Assembly (NCBI GenBank): GCA_963931925.1
Contig: OZ007574.1
Coordinates: forward strand, 32,995,961-33,059,960
DNA length: 64,000 bases
Direction: 5' to 3'
Origin: Onchidella celtica
Lineage: Eukaryota; Mollusca; Gastropoda; Systellommatophora; Onchidiidae
Within the stretch, counting starts at the first letter, position 1. Each line of letters begins with the position of its first letter. Shown here piece by piece: positions 1-13,146 of the stretch. Below the pieces are notes generated by a model. The model saw nothing but the letters and a program-made list of their open reading frames with translations, was not told the origin of the DNA and did not search any database. Both the position numbers and the translations under genes were made by a program.

Positions 1-375
1 CTAGTATTACAAGGGAAATAATCCAATTAATGGTACTCGGCCAAGTGTCCCTAAACTACTATGAGTGGCCGTCCCTCACTCACGCACTAGAGCTACCATG
101 AAAGCACATTAAAAATAAAAAGTCGTTCATCCTCTCACATTCTCCCCTGCTAAGTCACGTAGTCCCTTACGTGACACATACATCAATTCAAAGGTTTACA
201 AAAGACCACTGAAGGTATAATCAAACTCTAAGGGGCTATGATACCATCACTTAGGGTAGAACATCAAACTCTACATACATGTATAAATGGGTTTTCTTCG
301 ACTATCTGTTCAATCACACTGGAAATGCAGTGCAGTTCAATTAAAAATAAACACTCCAGTAGTTCCTCTCCTTAC

Positions 376-574
376 CCATCTGTGGCAAATATCGAATGTC
401 CATGGAAAACAGTTGAACGCCATCACTGGGCGGGAGAAAGTCATGCTGTTTCAGTTCCGGTTCACTGACGTACCACAGATTGGCCAGGCGCTCATTGGGG
501 AAGGCAAAGACAGCAAAACACCAATCATCACGCTGCAGCCATTCGCTGTGGGGCGGGGCCTCTACGACACAGAT
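376..574 (-). CDS. Exon of an unrecognised host gene (minus strand, downstream of exon 948-1088)
   Basis: Reading the minus strand, an acceptor (ctatag) precedes 574 and a good donor (GGTAAGG) follows 376. The 199-nt exon is open in one frame, enters in phase 0 and leaves in phase 1. Its peptide is rich in ordered-protein residues, for example EWLQRDDWCFAVFAFPNER followed by LANLWYVSEPELKQHDFLPP. The entry phase matches the exit phase of the exon at 948-1088, so the two can splice directly. I do not recognise the family. The FAFPNERLANLWY stretch is loosely reminiscent of small dimeric alpha/beta-barrel domains (DUF1330-like), but that is weak. The gene continues beyond the left edge of the window. 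Confidence 0.6.
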
Positions 575-947
575 CTATAGCGACAAAATGTCTCAAGATT
601 ACCATCCTGCACCAGATATCTGGTGTGATCATCATCAGCAGTAGTAACAGAAAATGAGGGACAACAGCATCCCTACAAAGAAATTAAAGAACTCAGCTGA
701 AGTAGAAATGGAAACACCACATAGACACTCAAGTTGCTGGCATGTTTGCACTGCTCTACTGTTCTTGTTCATGACAAATTGTATAATTAAACACCCCCTT
801 AGTGATCAGAATTTAATCATAACATTTTTAGGCTGTACAAGAAACACATTACTTCAGAATGAGTAACAATAAGAGAAAAATGTGTGGATGGCAAAAAAAT
901 GTGATTGTTGTATTGCGTCTAGACGTAGGATAGCCTACATAGCCTAC

Positions 948-1088
948 CTTATTCGCAATACCAACAATATGCCCTGGTCCATACTGCTTAATGCGGCCTG
1001 ACATACGAATAAGTGCATTCCTGATGCGGCGATCCATCTCAGCTTTATAGCGCATAAAGACGATCACCTGTCCATGGGCGGCTGGGTA
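948..1088 (-). CDS. Exon of the same unrecognised minus-strand host gene
   Basis: This 141-nt exon encodes exactly 47 codons in phase 0. On the minus strand it is preceded by a pyrimidine-rich acceptor (catgtttctcag) and followed by a canonical donor (AAG|gtaggc). The peptide contains GQVIVFMRYKAEMDRRIRNA and then RIKQYGPGHIVGIANK. It joins in frame to the exon at 376-574. Further upstream exons probably lie at higher coordinates, but I could not identify them with confidence. Function unknown. Confidence 0.6.
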
Positions 1089-2813
1089 CTGAGAAACATG
1101 GGGATGAACAAAAAATTCGGACACAAGAGTGATGATAAAATTCACTAACATCATCAACATGGTTCATGAAAAGTGCTCGTGTGAAATTACAAGTATCTAG
1201 AAGAGGCGTGTGAAAACAAGAACAACAAAATGTTAATAAGCGATCGATGCATGTGTACCCTTATCGCAGAAACAGATGAACTAGTTTGTCAGACAGGGTG
1301 ATTGGACCAGCAGATCATTATTCATAATATCCAAGGCTGGCATTTTTTGTCCACGACGTGTAATAGGTGCTACCGAATGCATTTGCAGACAGCCAAATCT
1401 CTGTTGTACGATCCGCGTGGGAAAAATTTCCGACTGATCGCGTAACGGCGGTCTGCAGCATCTTCAGTGTCTGACTATTACACAAAGAGACAATCCTATA
1501 TTATTATTTTAAAAAACATAAGAACCAAATGTGACAAACACGGTGGCTTCTCCAATATGAAACTTCTGCAGTATGCTGATATGGCGAAAAAGTAGGCTAC
1601 CAGTTTACTGTAAATTTCAGGACTTGCCGATGTTTGGCGCCAGCTACCAGTTAAGTCGCAAAGAGTATATACATGTATTATTACATATATAAGCTTCAAA
1701 AATGTTGTACAGGTTACAACTGACACTCAGGTCATAATGACTGATACTAACTTACGAAGGCGTAAAAACAACAACAAAAAACCGTTCGATTCATTTCGTC
1801 CTCGCATATTGTCCACTTTCGACAAACTTCCTTTCAAAATTGCCTTGCATGGGGAAATGATTAGTAGCCTAAAATAATGCCTCGTGAACAATAATGCTGC
1901 GCATTAAAGTACCGGCACACACCTTTTTACTATTTCACCACTTTTATCATTTGGACTCGGAAAAAGTGGGCCAGTGAGGCTTTATCTATATCTATATAAT
2001 TATATATTTTGGTAACTCGAAACTTTGGTCACCTAAGGCTCAGGAACCGCACCACACTCAGGCTTCAAACTTAGCACAACAGCATATTATCAATGCGAAA
2101 TTAACATGAGCTATATTAGAAATTATGAAATGTTCAGGCTTCTACGTTTCATTTTTCATTGTTTCGGCATCATTTAGATCTATTTCGAGTCATAGTTCGC
2201 CATTTTAAGGTTTCGTTATCACTTCCTGCGATGAGTTCACTATCAAGCACACTAACCCATGCGCAAATCATGCTATTGTACGGGATGCGCAGAGTGTCAA
2301 CTCACAAAGGCAGAGCTGTAAGACTTATTTAAAAACAAACAAACAAACATAAACATATAGGAACAGGCAAGATGAAGCAAGTCCATAATAACCACCCAGA
2401 ACTGAAACTAATATTCAAACCGATTTATCCCGGGCAGGGCCGGGGACCTCAGCTGGTAGAATATATCTGAGAGAAGGAGTGACAAGGGGGAGGGGAAGAG
2501 GGGGCAGTAGCAGATTTATCCTAGTGGCGATATTACGAATCGCAGATAAATGAAGCAAAATTCCCAGGTACATCTTAGCCTCCCTGGCTGAATGCACTAA
2601 CATCGCAAAAGAGGTTATAAAGTGACCAGAGGAATTGCATTATGTAGCCTACATGAAAATGTGTCCTTTATCAGTTTATGGTCGCACTGAACCCCCCCCC
2701 CCCTTATATACACCCGCCCATGGTTTGGGAAATCCCAGTGCCAAGCCACAAAATATGAGAAAAAAGTAATAATCTATGTTATGGATGGATGGGTGGTTGG
2801 ATGGATGAGTGGT

Positions 2814-2814
<1 letters not shown>

Positions 2815-2878
<64 letters not shown>

Positions 2879-2967
2879 TAGATTGACAGACAGACAGACA
2901 GACAGACGGGCAGACAGACAGACAGGCAGACAGACAGACAGACAGACAGGCAGGCAGGCAGACAGGC

Positions 2968-3046
<79 letters not shown>

Positions 3047-3048
3047 CA
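2815..3048. repeat. Compound GATA/GACA microsatellite
   Basis: About 60 bp of (TAGA)n is followed by about 130 bp of (CAGA/GACA)n with a few CAGG variants, then (GATA)n again. The long open frame across it on the minus strand, which reads as Leu-Ser/Cys-Leu-Ser-Val, is a by-product of the tetranucleotide period and not a gene. Confidence 0.95.
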
Positions 3049-3319
3049 GATGGGCGTTTCACCTCCTGGGCTGCCACGGCTGGGCGGCTTTCTTTGCAGT
3101 GATCGTTTCGACCTGACATTCTGCCACTGTATTGAAAAAGAAACAACAACAAACAAAAAAATATATGAGATTACCCACAAGAAGAAGAAAAAGAAACTTG
3201 CCGACTACAGCGAAGGAATTCAGATGCCCATTATAAAGTTGACACCTAAATAAGATAATTATATTATGTCTTACTAGATGACTACCGGGCATTGCCCGGA
3301 ATAAACAATCATGTGCTCC

Positions 3320-3326
<7 letters not shown>

Positions 3327-3403
<77 letters not shown>
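3327..3403. repeat. (CT)n dinucleotide microsatellite
   Basis: About 76 bp of uninterrupted CT repeats following a short C run. The Leu-Ser open frame across it is an artefact. Confidence 0.95.
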
Positions 3404-3407
<4 letters not shown>

Positions 3408-5077
3408 TTATATTAAAAGCAATAAACTACAGTCTTGCTTCAGAACTCATGCGCACCAGAACATTACGCACCAAAATGAACGCTTGATACGGTTACTTTT
3501 TATGTCATGTACGATATTATAATATATTACGAAACAAACATGCAAAAATACAGATGTTACACAGCAATAAACATTGTTATTTTTTTAAAATACATGCTTG
3601 AAGTAAACAACTTTTAATTATAGCCATCATCTTCCTTATCTCAATTGCCACCTTCCTGCCAAATTTAAGGCCTGAAGAGTGTATAGTTTGGTCAGTTAGT
3701 CGTGCCAAAGGTTGCAAGTTACTGAAATATATAATAGATTACCAATGACCCCTCAAGTTACCCATTAAGTCATTTTATTCTCTGAAGGTCTATTTCTACA
3801 TAGATCTGTCTATGGTATGGTATGGTATGGTATGGTATCGAGGGCTGTAGGCTTTTTAGCCTCTTGTTGCCCCCTCTATATCTCTTGACTTATAGTATCC
3901 TCTTCCGGTGGCTTGTGTTATTGTGTTAGTATATCATTTCTACAACAGTCATTTGTGTTATTTCAATAAAAAACATGGATTGAGTTCTTTCATAGGTTTT
4001 CATAATTTAAACTGTTTTTGATACAGCTGGGGGAGAGACTAATATTCGGTTTGGATATCATAATACATGTAGGTGTTTAAACAGAACAATGCATTATCCG
4101 GATACGTTTGCGACCCGCTTGGTACCCGCTTCCGACTTTAAGATCAGAAGCTCATTTCATAAGGAAGAATTTTTCGTTTTCTGCCCTCTTTCACGATAAA
4201 AAATATACCTCCACCCCACCCCCAAACACACACACACACAATCTCCTCCCCATGCATGGACACTCGCGAAGTTGCGTGCTGCTTATCCAGATATTTTGAA
4301 GTGGATGATCCCAAAATCTGGTTCACTGAAAAGCTATTCGCTGCTTTTCTATTGCTGTTACTTTTACCATCCATAAAATCTAGACTAGATAAACATGTCG
4401 TGTTCTTTATTCAATTTTTCGTTTCCACATGTTACCTTCAAATTGTAGTCTGACGCGAAGAATTCAGTTGTCCTTGCGTTGACACAGAATGAAAACAACA
4501 GACACTTTGTTGCTAAGGAAGTTATCGACTCTCTGCATGATGTCACCATATCGCGACTAGATCTAGATCTAGAGTTTTTCAATATTATAGTTTGCTAGTC
4601 CAAGGAAACGGTAATCCCCGATCGTACTGAGTGCGTAGATGGCGCAGGAAAGGTTTGGTTGGGAAGTTGGTGCAACTGGCTGAAACTATAATGTACCTAC
4701 TTTAAACTAACTTCTCAGAACGAATAATTCTGCGAATTTAAATTCTGAATCGCTCAAAACTTGTTTCTCTGAGCATTTTGATTCAAACATTACCGCTGGT
4801 ATCCGTAATTTAAACAAACAAGAAAAAAATACAAGCATGGATTTTGCTTTTAGAAGTATTGCCTGCTGTGTTCACTTTATTTGGGGACACATGTTAGTGG
4901 GAAAAGTCATGTTATTCAAAAATATATAATAATGTACCATACACCGGGTAAACTTTGTGAACGCGGCCTCAATCACAGTCTCAATTCTTACAGGGGGTAA
5001 GTGAATCAGAACGAATCATTATAATGACACAAAGACTTGAAATCAAAGTTCTGTCATCGATTGACAGACAAAAGATG

Positions 5078-8000
5078 CCGGTGTAGCAGGCCAGATTATA
5101 CCCCGCCAGACTATACCCGGGGTTAAACTGGCCTAGCCCAGAATATCCCCCGGGGTATATTCTGGGCTATGCCAGTTTATACCCCGGGGTTTACTTTGGG
5201 CTAGGCCTGACTATACCCCTCCAGTTGAGATTATACCCCCTACTTTTTTTTAAAAACAAGTCAAGACTGCAGTTTATTTCAACTTTAGTTTGAATTGTCC
5301 ATTATCACTGTCATCAGATATCATATTGAAGCATACATTTTTTACTCTTGTAAATTATGATAAATTTAAAAGGAAATAAACATGCTTAAAAAGCATTGAT
5401 ATACGAAAGGATTGAAAATCCCTTGAAACTGATATAATTAAACTTTAACACTAACTTTACTGTGTCCGTTGGTATTATTATTGTTTTGGTTTTTTGTATA
5501 ATTAGTTGTCCATGAGTTAAACATGTAGGCCTATTGTAATCTTTTTGTTTGGCACCACTAACATATACTTAGTGTCAAGGTATGAACTAATTATATGACT
5601 CATAAGTGTAAAGTTCTGAATCTTATTTTAATTTTTGAAAATCAGAAATGTGCTTGATCTGTCGGAACAATTAGATCTACATACAAAGTTACACTGATGC
5701 AGAGAGAAAGACCAGGAAAGAATACATAGAGAAAAAAACAACAACAACAACATTTTAACAACTGAACTGGCAGATGGTGCAATTCCATCATCCAGCAGAC
5801 ATTAAATACTTCACGCAAAACTAAATGAGCAATGTTCTTACTTGTTGGTAATGTTGTGTGAGCAATGTGCGTGTGTGCTGTAGGCATTAAAGACTTGTAG
5901 GTCTTAGATATTGTATTTGCTGTTGTACTGTTACTGCTGCTGTGACAACAAATTTCCTGGAAACAGGATAATAAAGCCATATCTTCTTATCTTATCTTAT
6001 CTTATACATACTAAAATTGTTTCACATAATGAATTTAACCTGTCCAGATCCACTTGAAACGTTACAGAAAGCTAACCAGTAATATACAATAATAACAATA
6101 AGAACACCAAATCATCTTATTTACTCTTGAAAATAAAGAGAATATAATCAATATCAGAATCACCATCATCTTGGAATAATACAAAGATAATAGGGAATAT
6201 AAAAATGACCTACACATCATTCTAGAATCTATAAGCAGCAATAATATATGTGTGTGTATACCAAGTACATGTAAAAAAAAAATGTGTTAAATCTTTTCAA
6301 CCATTCAAGTAGAACTGGACTGAAAGCTTTAGCGAAGTAGCTTTGATAGTCATGTAAAATGACAGATTAAATCCACTGAGACAACAGTGCATTGCAGAAA
6401 GTAATTACAGTATGTTATGGCAAAAATTCGATGGATCATGTTGCATGAACATGTCTTGTTAGTAAATTCTTTGATAGCGTATTTGTAGAAATGTATACAT
6501 TTTATGTAGCTCATGGTTTAAGGCACTGGATTAGTTTCACTCACGTTCGTTGGCATGTTGTAGTTGTTTTTGTAGTTGGTTGCCATTGAGTAAAATTTGC
6601 ACGGTACTGTTTGTTTGGCACTGACATACACTTAGTCCCAATGGATGAAATAATTAACGGACTCATAAAAATGAAGTCATTTTAAATAATTTTTTTTGTG
6701 TACAAATACACAGTTGTTAAATCCCTTGGCAAGGGACGTGTTAAGCTGAGGAAGGTAAAGACGGGCAAGGTCTTTTTTTTTTATTATTATTATTTCACTC
6801 GCGAGTGACATACCCTTATTCACTATAACACATAGGTTCAATCTTTCAAAAGCCTTGCAAACTAATCCAGTGTCTTAAACCGTAATGTGCATGAAATGTA
6901 TATCTTTCTACAAATAACCTATCAAAGAATGATACTCACTAACAAGAAATACTGTTAATGTAACACGATCCATTGAATTTGGCCTCAACATGCTATAGAT
7001 CTAATTACCTTTTACAACGCACTACTTTTGTCTCAATGGACTTACTCTGTCGGCTTACACAACTGTCAAGGCTATTTCACTAAAGCTTTCTGTCCAGTTT
7101 TACTTGAATATTTGAAAAGATTTAACACGTTTTTTATATATAGTTGATACACATACATTGCTGCTTATAAATTCTAGAATGATTTGTAGGCCTACGCTGC
7201 CATTTTTACACCCCCTCTCATATCTTTGCAATTTCCAAGATGATGATGATGATTCTGATATTGATATTTCTCTATATTTTCAAGAGTAAATAACATGATT
7301 TCGTGTTCTTATTGTTATCATTGTTACTGGTTAGCATTCTGTAATGTTTCAAGTGGATCTGGACAGGTGGAGTTCATCAGTCGCAAACATTTAGTGCCTA
7401 TTTAGTTTTATGTCTGCTGGATGATGGAATTGCACTATCTGTCAGTTGGATTATCATTATGTTTTTTTGTTTTTGTTTTTTTCTGTGTGTTCTTTTCTGG
7501 CCTTTTCTCTCTACATCATTGTAACAAAAAATACAATGCATGTTTTACTCATGGCCAACCAACTATCAAAATAATAATAATAATAATAATAATAATATCA
7601 TCAACACACACGAGTGAAATTAATGCGGAAGTCTAATCATGTCAGTTTGAATGGATACTCAACTCTTTTGTATATCAATGCATTTTAATGCATGTTTGTT
7701 CCTTCTAAAATGTATTATGATTTACAGGAGTCGAGAATGTATGTATGTACACCAAAGTAAACTAAGGCTGAAATAAACTGTTATTATTATTTTCTCTAAA
7801 TTGCATTATGACTTGTTGGTGTCAAGAATGTGTTCATGTTTGTATTAATATGATATCTGATGACAGTGATGAAAAACAGACTGAAATAAACTGTGGTCTT
7901 GACTTGTTTTTTTTTAAAAAGTAGGCGGTATAATCTGGACTGGGAGGGTATAGTCTGGCCTAGCCCAAAGTAACCCCGGGGTATAAACTGGCCTAGCCCA

Positions 8001-8088
8001 GAATATACCCCGGGATATAGTCTGGGCTAGGCCAGTTTAACCCCGGGTGTAGTCTGGGCGGGGGGTATATTTTGGCCTGTTACACCGG
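5078..8088. mobile_element. Foldback element: ~3 kb imperfect palindrome
   Basis: The left end reads CCGGTGTAGCAGGCC and the reverse complement of the right end reads CCGGTGTAACAGGCC. Inverted homology continues through most of the element. Matching pairs include the CTGGCCTAGCCCAGA-type subterminal blocks (5130-5215 against 7945-8050), a poly-T/CAAGTCAAGA block (5244-5275 against 7890-7920), and inner segments around 6210-6390 against 7060-7200. The innermost match, near 6535-6548 and 6793-6870, leaves a short unpaired centre of roughly 250 bp. Arms are about 1.3-1.45 kb. The terminal 150 bp is itself built of nested palindromes around CCCCGGGG. No transposase frame is present and I saw no clear target duplication. 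A non-autonomous foldback DNA transposon is the best description; the superfamily is undetermined. Confidence 0.8.
5640..6004. repeat. Possible LINE/SINE 3' tail inside the foldback arm
   Basis: The stretch ends in AATAAAG followed by a short (CTTAT)n run (5982-6003), the kind of tail left by target-primed retroposons. Parts of it recur in inverted orientation in the right arm (around 7410-7530), so it was probably duplicated with the arm. No reverse transcriptase sequence is visible. Confidence 0.35.
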
Positions 8089-8639
8089 GGAGGAAAAGGG
8101 AAAAGAACGAGAAAACCTACAATGAGATATGCAAATATCTAACATTCGGAATACTTTGGCCTGGGATGCAGTGCACCACTGGTCTTATTCTTCTTTAGCT
8201 CCTTGACACCAACCACAGATAAGTATGACAGTGCACTAATTTATGATGCTTTAATTATATTTTGTTAACCAGGCGACGCTCTTGCCAATGCTTTTTTTGC
8301 TTTTGGTTTGTTTGTCACGATCGAGCTATCTATTCTATAGCGCAATAATGACCACGAAAGTTATTACCAGACTGAGAGGCACTGAAACCCCCCACTGGGC
8401 AACCAGTGGCCCAGCAGGAAAGTATTTCGAACATAATTATGCCACTCTCTTACTTTGTTTCGCAATTCTTCTGGCTTCCCCTTGATGCTCCACGGCAGGA
8501 CATGGTTGACTGACTGGTGGTCTGAAAACAAACAACAAAAACAACAACAACAAAAATGCCCGTTACCATAATTAGTCACCAGTCACTCTTGCATGCAAAG
8601 ATGCAAGCAAGCAGGCAAGTAAAGCAAGCAAGCAACGTG

Positions 8640-8980
8640 CCCTCCCAGTCCAGATTATACCGCCTACTTTTTTTTAAAAAACAAGTCAAGACCACAGTTT
8701 ATTTCAGTCTGTTTTTCATCACTGTCATCAGATATCATATTAATACAAACATGAAGACATTCTTGACACCAACAAGTCATAATGCAATTTAGAGAAAATA
8801 ATAATAACAGTTTATTTCAGCCTTAGTTTACTTTGGTGTACATACATACATTCTCGACTCCTGTAAATCATGATACATTTTAGAAGGAACAAACATGCAT
8901 TAAAATGCATTGATATACAAAAGAGTTGAGTATCCATTCAAACTGACATGATTAGACTTCCGCATTAATTTCACTCGTTC
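8640..8980 (-). repeat. Partial inverted copy of the foldback element arm
   Basis: This ~340-bp segment is almost base-for-base the reverse complement of 7611-7940, from the AGTCCAGATTATACCGCC block through to the TTCCGCATTAATTTCACTCG block. It lacks the terminal ~150 bp of the arm. It therefore represents a second, truncated copy, or a local inverted duplication about 0.7 kb from its partner. Confidence 0.85.
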
Positions 8981-11697
8981 AAATTATGTATAAATATGCA
9001 TAAAATCTTCATAGATTTCCTGCTGTAGGATAAAATACCTGTACATGAATCTGTTAAGTTTGTAATGAAATGCATAGACGTATGATAACTCTTTGGCAAG
9101 GCGGGCGGAGGGGTTGGTTTGCCCGAATTTTACATCATTAAATTGTTATTTTTTAAAAATCTCATTTCGATTTTTTTGTCGTTTTTGTTTTGCTCCTTTG
9201 AAATTGTTGCTCTGTCCGAATTTTCCCGTTTCACCCGATTTTGTGTGTGTGTGTGGAGGGGTGAGGGGTGCTGGTGGTAGTGGTGGTGGAAATAGCCCCC
9301 GGTACCCTAGCTCAAACGCCCATGACGAAATGTACATATCGTTCGTTCGTGAAGTATATTACGTGGGCGTGTCTTGTTTGTTTCTCTATTGCATTTATAT
9401 GGAATGTGTGTATACCGAATGAACGTAATTATTTCAAATTGTGCTGGCTTTATGAAGTAAGGATCCATCCATCTATCCATCCGTCCACCCACCCATCCAT
9501 CCATTCATCCATCCATCTGTATGTTTGAATGTGTGTGTTGCGGGGGGGGGGGGGTGTCTGAGAAGAAGAAGAACAGTAACAACAAAAACAAAAATGTAAA
9601 AAAAAAAAAACTTCTCTAAATATCTGTTATTCACTCCATACATCGAAAATTGGGTGGGCGTTATTACTGCTCGTTTATCTGTATCATTTGCTGCCCTTAA
9701 AAAGCGCCATGCGAAAGAGCAGCAACACCAACAAAAACGGTCCAATAGTGTTTAAGCGTTCATTCCCTTATCGTTGGTGACAGGCATAGGGCTCTTAAAA
9801 TGTGCTCAATATATGTTCCATTGACAGACATTATCACATTTCCTGTCCAAAGGGCTTGTTGTATAGGCCTACACTGGCCATTATTTGTCAGGCTTTTGAC
9901 CCCTTGTCAATAAGACCATTCTAACCTCTTGCACGGTATCTAATCGAGCGTGCCCAATAGGTGATTGATCCTCGATTACAATAAGGTATAAATCACACGC
10001 TTCGCATTAAGCAAACATCACTTATGGAAGCCTTTTTAGGTACGGATGACGTGCTACGCAGCCTATTAACACCACAACAAAGAATAAATATTGTTGCTAT
10101 AGCTTGGATACTTCCTCTTCTCTACTACATGACATGTCGGTATGGTTCATTCGGAACCACGAAATTGATAGGGACATATTATTATATTCAGAGTAGTCTC
10201 GGCTCACAATTTCTTCGATCACTCGTTCAAACTGTATAAAAATAATATTCCACAAGACTCACCTTTAAATACAAAGTATGATATCTTTAATCCTCAGCCT
10301 AGTGTGCAGAGAAAAAAAATCCCCTCGCAAGATGAAAGTAAATTTTGCCTGCTGTGTGCGGGACAAGTTACACACCAACTTTGTTTACATCCGTCGTCAT
10401 GACGAGTGTGCCGCCATAAGCAATCGATCCTCCCATACATTTCACAGCGGGCCAGTAATAATATTTTGTGTAGGCAACTACTGTGCTTTCGTAAAGGGCG
10501 TTGTAGAAAATCTCGGCCCCTGTTGGGCCTGTGCATAGATAGTATAGTTCGTTCGTTGCATTGCTTGCACTTGAAAAGATCTTTGTATCATTTTTATATA
10601 TAATACTCGGCGTTCCTCTTCACTTCATTCCTCAGCGCACTTTCTAGATTCAAGCAAACCTATATTACATTTTTGTATCGATAAGAACTGGGTATACGGT
10701 ATAAATGGCTATCGACATTCACCGGGCGCTTTGTCGTCAGTTTGAAAGGGGTGGGGGAGCTTGGAAAGAAAGCAATTTCAGCCGGTCTTATTCTTAAAAC
10801 GATTCCTCTACTATCACCATGACCATAACATTATTTGATAGGACAAGGGGCAACGGGGTGTGGAGGAATACAGGAGTGTATAGGCACTAACTGATAATTT
10901 AATATGGCTCTCATGAATAGGAATGACACGCTTTCACGGGCCTAGAATACGAGTTGTGTTGTTGCAGGTTGCCATTGCTCAACAATTACTTGCTATTAAA
11001 TCTGTATTACAACTAGGCTACATCCGGGAACCCTGTGATTTGATCATTTCATTTTTTGTGTCTTCATATTGACAGATGATCGATCTCTCTTCCAGAGAAA
11101 TTTTGTGTAAAATTGACATAGCAATTCTGTGGGGACAGTCCTGGAATGAACAGAGCGAAAAAAACAAAAACAAATTAGACATGAGAGAACAATTAATATT
11201 ATGAATGAACAATAGACCTACGGTGAATAGAGACGGGAAGCACACTGCACAGAGAGAAATACTGGATGTCATTGTTTCTACTTGGACCCGTTCGTCACGA
11301 CATCATGTTTAATGTAGAGAACCCGCCCCTACAGTAATCCTACCAGTCTTACGAAAATCTACGTTGGATTGGCGTAGGGTTGATGCCTATGTGGGTATTG
11401 AAAGAGGCGAGGAAAAAAGAGTACGAGGATGATTGAGCGAAAGGGAAGACCGAAAGAGCCTTGGCCTAATTCAGTTGCGATGTCGGGGTGTTTCAGTTAT
11501 TTATCAGAACAGTAGCACATTATTATTATTATTATCATTATTATTGTTAGGCTTATTCTTAAATAATAATTAGTATTTTTATTTATGGGAAAACGTTGCC
11601 AAGATAGCCAAAAGCTTGCTTAGATTTCGTTAATTATTAATTATTTTGGAATTTATTGTTTTTATTTAATGAAATATCTATTCGGCGGGGGGAGGGG
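8981..11697. other. Intergenic region with no supported gene
   Basis: Only short unsupported open frames are present. It contains a GT tract near 9242-9255, a (CCAT)n-like patch near 9464-9518, a G run near 9542-9553 and several A/T-rich microsatellites near 11520-11570. Confidence 0.6.
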
Positions 11698-11699
11698 GA

Positions 11700-12158
11700 A
11701 CTTTAGGTAATGCATCTTTTAAAACTCTGCAATCCCAAACGCCGAATCAGTTTGTTCATTTGGTATTCACTGTCTTTACTGACAGAGCTTGAAATGTCCC
11801 ACAACTCTTCCACTACTGTAGGCAGCGGCAGATGCGATAGAATCTTATCGTTATAATTTCCACGGTTAAGCCACGACACTTGTTGAATTGTTCAACATTA
11901 TTTAGTTTTTACCAACGTCTGCCCGAAGTATATTTGTAAAATCGATAACTCTGAAAGTAAATCAGGCCATTTATGGTTCTTTGAAATCTGCATTGCCTTT
12001 TTTATAGACAGTTTATAGTTACTGTCGGCACCCAGGGCGTTATGTACAAGCCCCATCTGTATTAATTCCACCAGGCACTTGCAGCCTGCCATGGAAACTG
12101 TAATGTTTAAATCAAATACGACTAACTCTCTGTTAATTTTTATAACGTGTTGTTCCAT
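11700..12158 (-). pseudogene. Unrecognised decayed reading frame
   Basis: On the minus strand an 86-codon frame (12158-11898) begins MEQHVIKINRELVVFDL and ends near LQIYFGQTLVKTK. Two stop codons follow within nine bases. The same frame then stays open for about 60 more codons, with a protein-like stretch containing LPLPTVVEELWDISSSVSKD and LIRRLGLQSFK, and stops near 11715. The continuity of frame and the composition suggest a real coding sequence interrupted by point stops, either a pseudogene or a fragment of an unknown mobile element. No family recognised. Confidence 0.35.
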
Positions 12159-12228
12159 TGTAAATGCTTGTTATTTATTTGATTCCTAATGTAGGCTAAA
12201 CGAAGTGTGAGCTTTGAATCATCATAGC

Positions 12229-12402
12229 CAGAGGCAGATGTACCACGAAACTAAGGACGCTGCGCCCCCTATCCCAGGAGAGGTCCCGAAGAAACTTTTT
12301 TGTTAATGAGCGAATTTTAGATGTTGCCCTCTTGTTGCTGGTTGCAAAGAGGCTAAATAACAGTTCAGGCGTCAGGGTTCCAAAAATGTAGGTCCGCCAC
12401 TG
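12229..12402. mobile_element. hAT-type MITE (174 bp)
   Basis: The left end is CAGAGGCAGATGTACC and the reverse complement of the right end is CAGTGGCGGACCTACA. It is flanked by an exact 8-bp direct repeat, ATCATAGC, at 12221-12228 and 12403-12410. CAG-type termini with 8-bp duplications are the hallmark of the hAT superfamily. It has no coding capacity. Confidence 0.85.
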
Positions 12403-13146
12403 ATCATAGCCAGTACCAGAGTAGAAAAAGAATCAACTACGGTATAAAAATGACAAGAAGCTGTCAGTTGCTGTGATACAAAAACAAAACTTACAAAAAC
12501 AACAACAACAAACAAACAAACAGATGTTCAAACATTAAGCTACACCACTGACTGGTCAAATGCCGACTCTCTATATTTGCGTTTCTCAACCTTTTTTCCC
12601 CTAGGCCCCACTATAATCACACCCCCCCCCCCCCAAAAAACACCGTGCACCCCACTATGATCGGACAAAGTTAGTTTATACACAACTATCAAAGTCGTGC
12701 ATCTGTTAAGAATTTCGAGCTATACAAGGAAACCACCAACATGACATATCAAACGACAGTTTACCTCTACGGTTTAGACATAACGGTGAAATGGGTGGTG
12801 ATATCTAGGTTAGGCGCCCTACTCTGGTTAGCTACCTCCAACTTCAGCAGATATAAATATAGATTTGGTGAACGAAAGAAGAAGAGGAATCTTTACAGTT
12901 AAGTTATAATACACCATGAAATTGGATTTCTGTGAAAATTCCTGTGCCTCATTCTGAAGTTCCACGACCCACCAAGTTATTGCCACGCCCCACCTTGAGA
13001 AGCAGTGTGGCAATGAAAACGATTGACTACTGAAAGAATGGCAAAAGACTGACTAGCGAGGTGTGAACAGCTGCTGATCCAGAACCTTCTTATCTTACTT
13101 AATTTTGCAGAACTCAGAACTGGGTAATCAATAGGTATAAGTCGGA

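Larger units (their letters stand above)
1089..5077. other. Intergenic/intronic region with simple repeats
   Basis: No supported exon here apart from a possible upstream extension of the minus-strand gene. It holds the compound GATA/GACA microsatellite and the CT tract listed separately, a (TATGG)n run near 3812-3838, an AGATCT-rich patch near 4556-4575, and short homopolymer C and A runs. Confidence 0.6.

Noticed and set aside
2676..3180. Leu-Ser/Cys-rich open frames on the minus strand
   Set aside because: Pure tetranucleotide microsatellite translation.
12572..13008. Possible hAT-type MITE with TTTCTCAACC / CTTGAGAAGCAGTG ends
   Set aside because: Termini are similar but I could not find an 8-bp duplication, so boundaries are unsupported.
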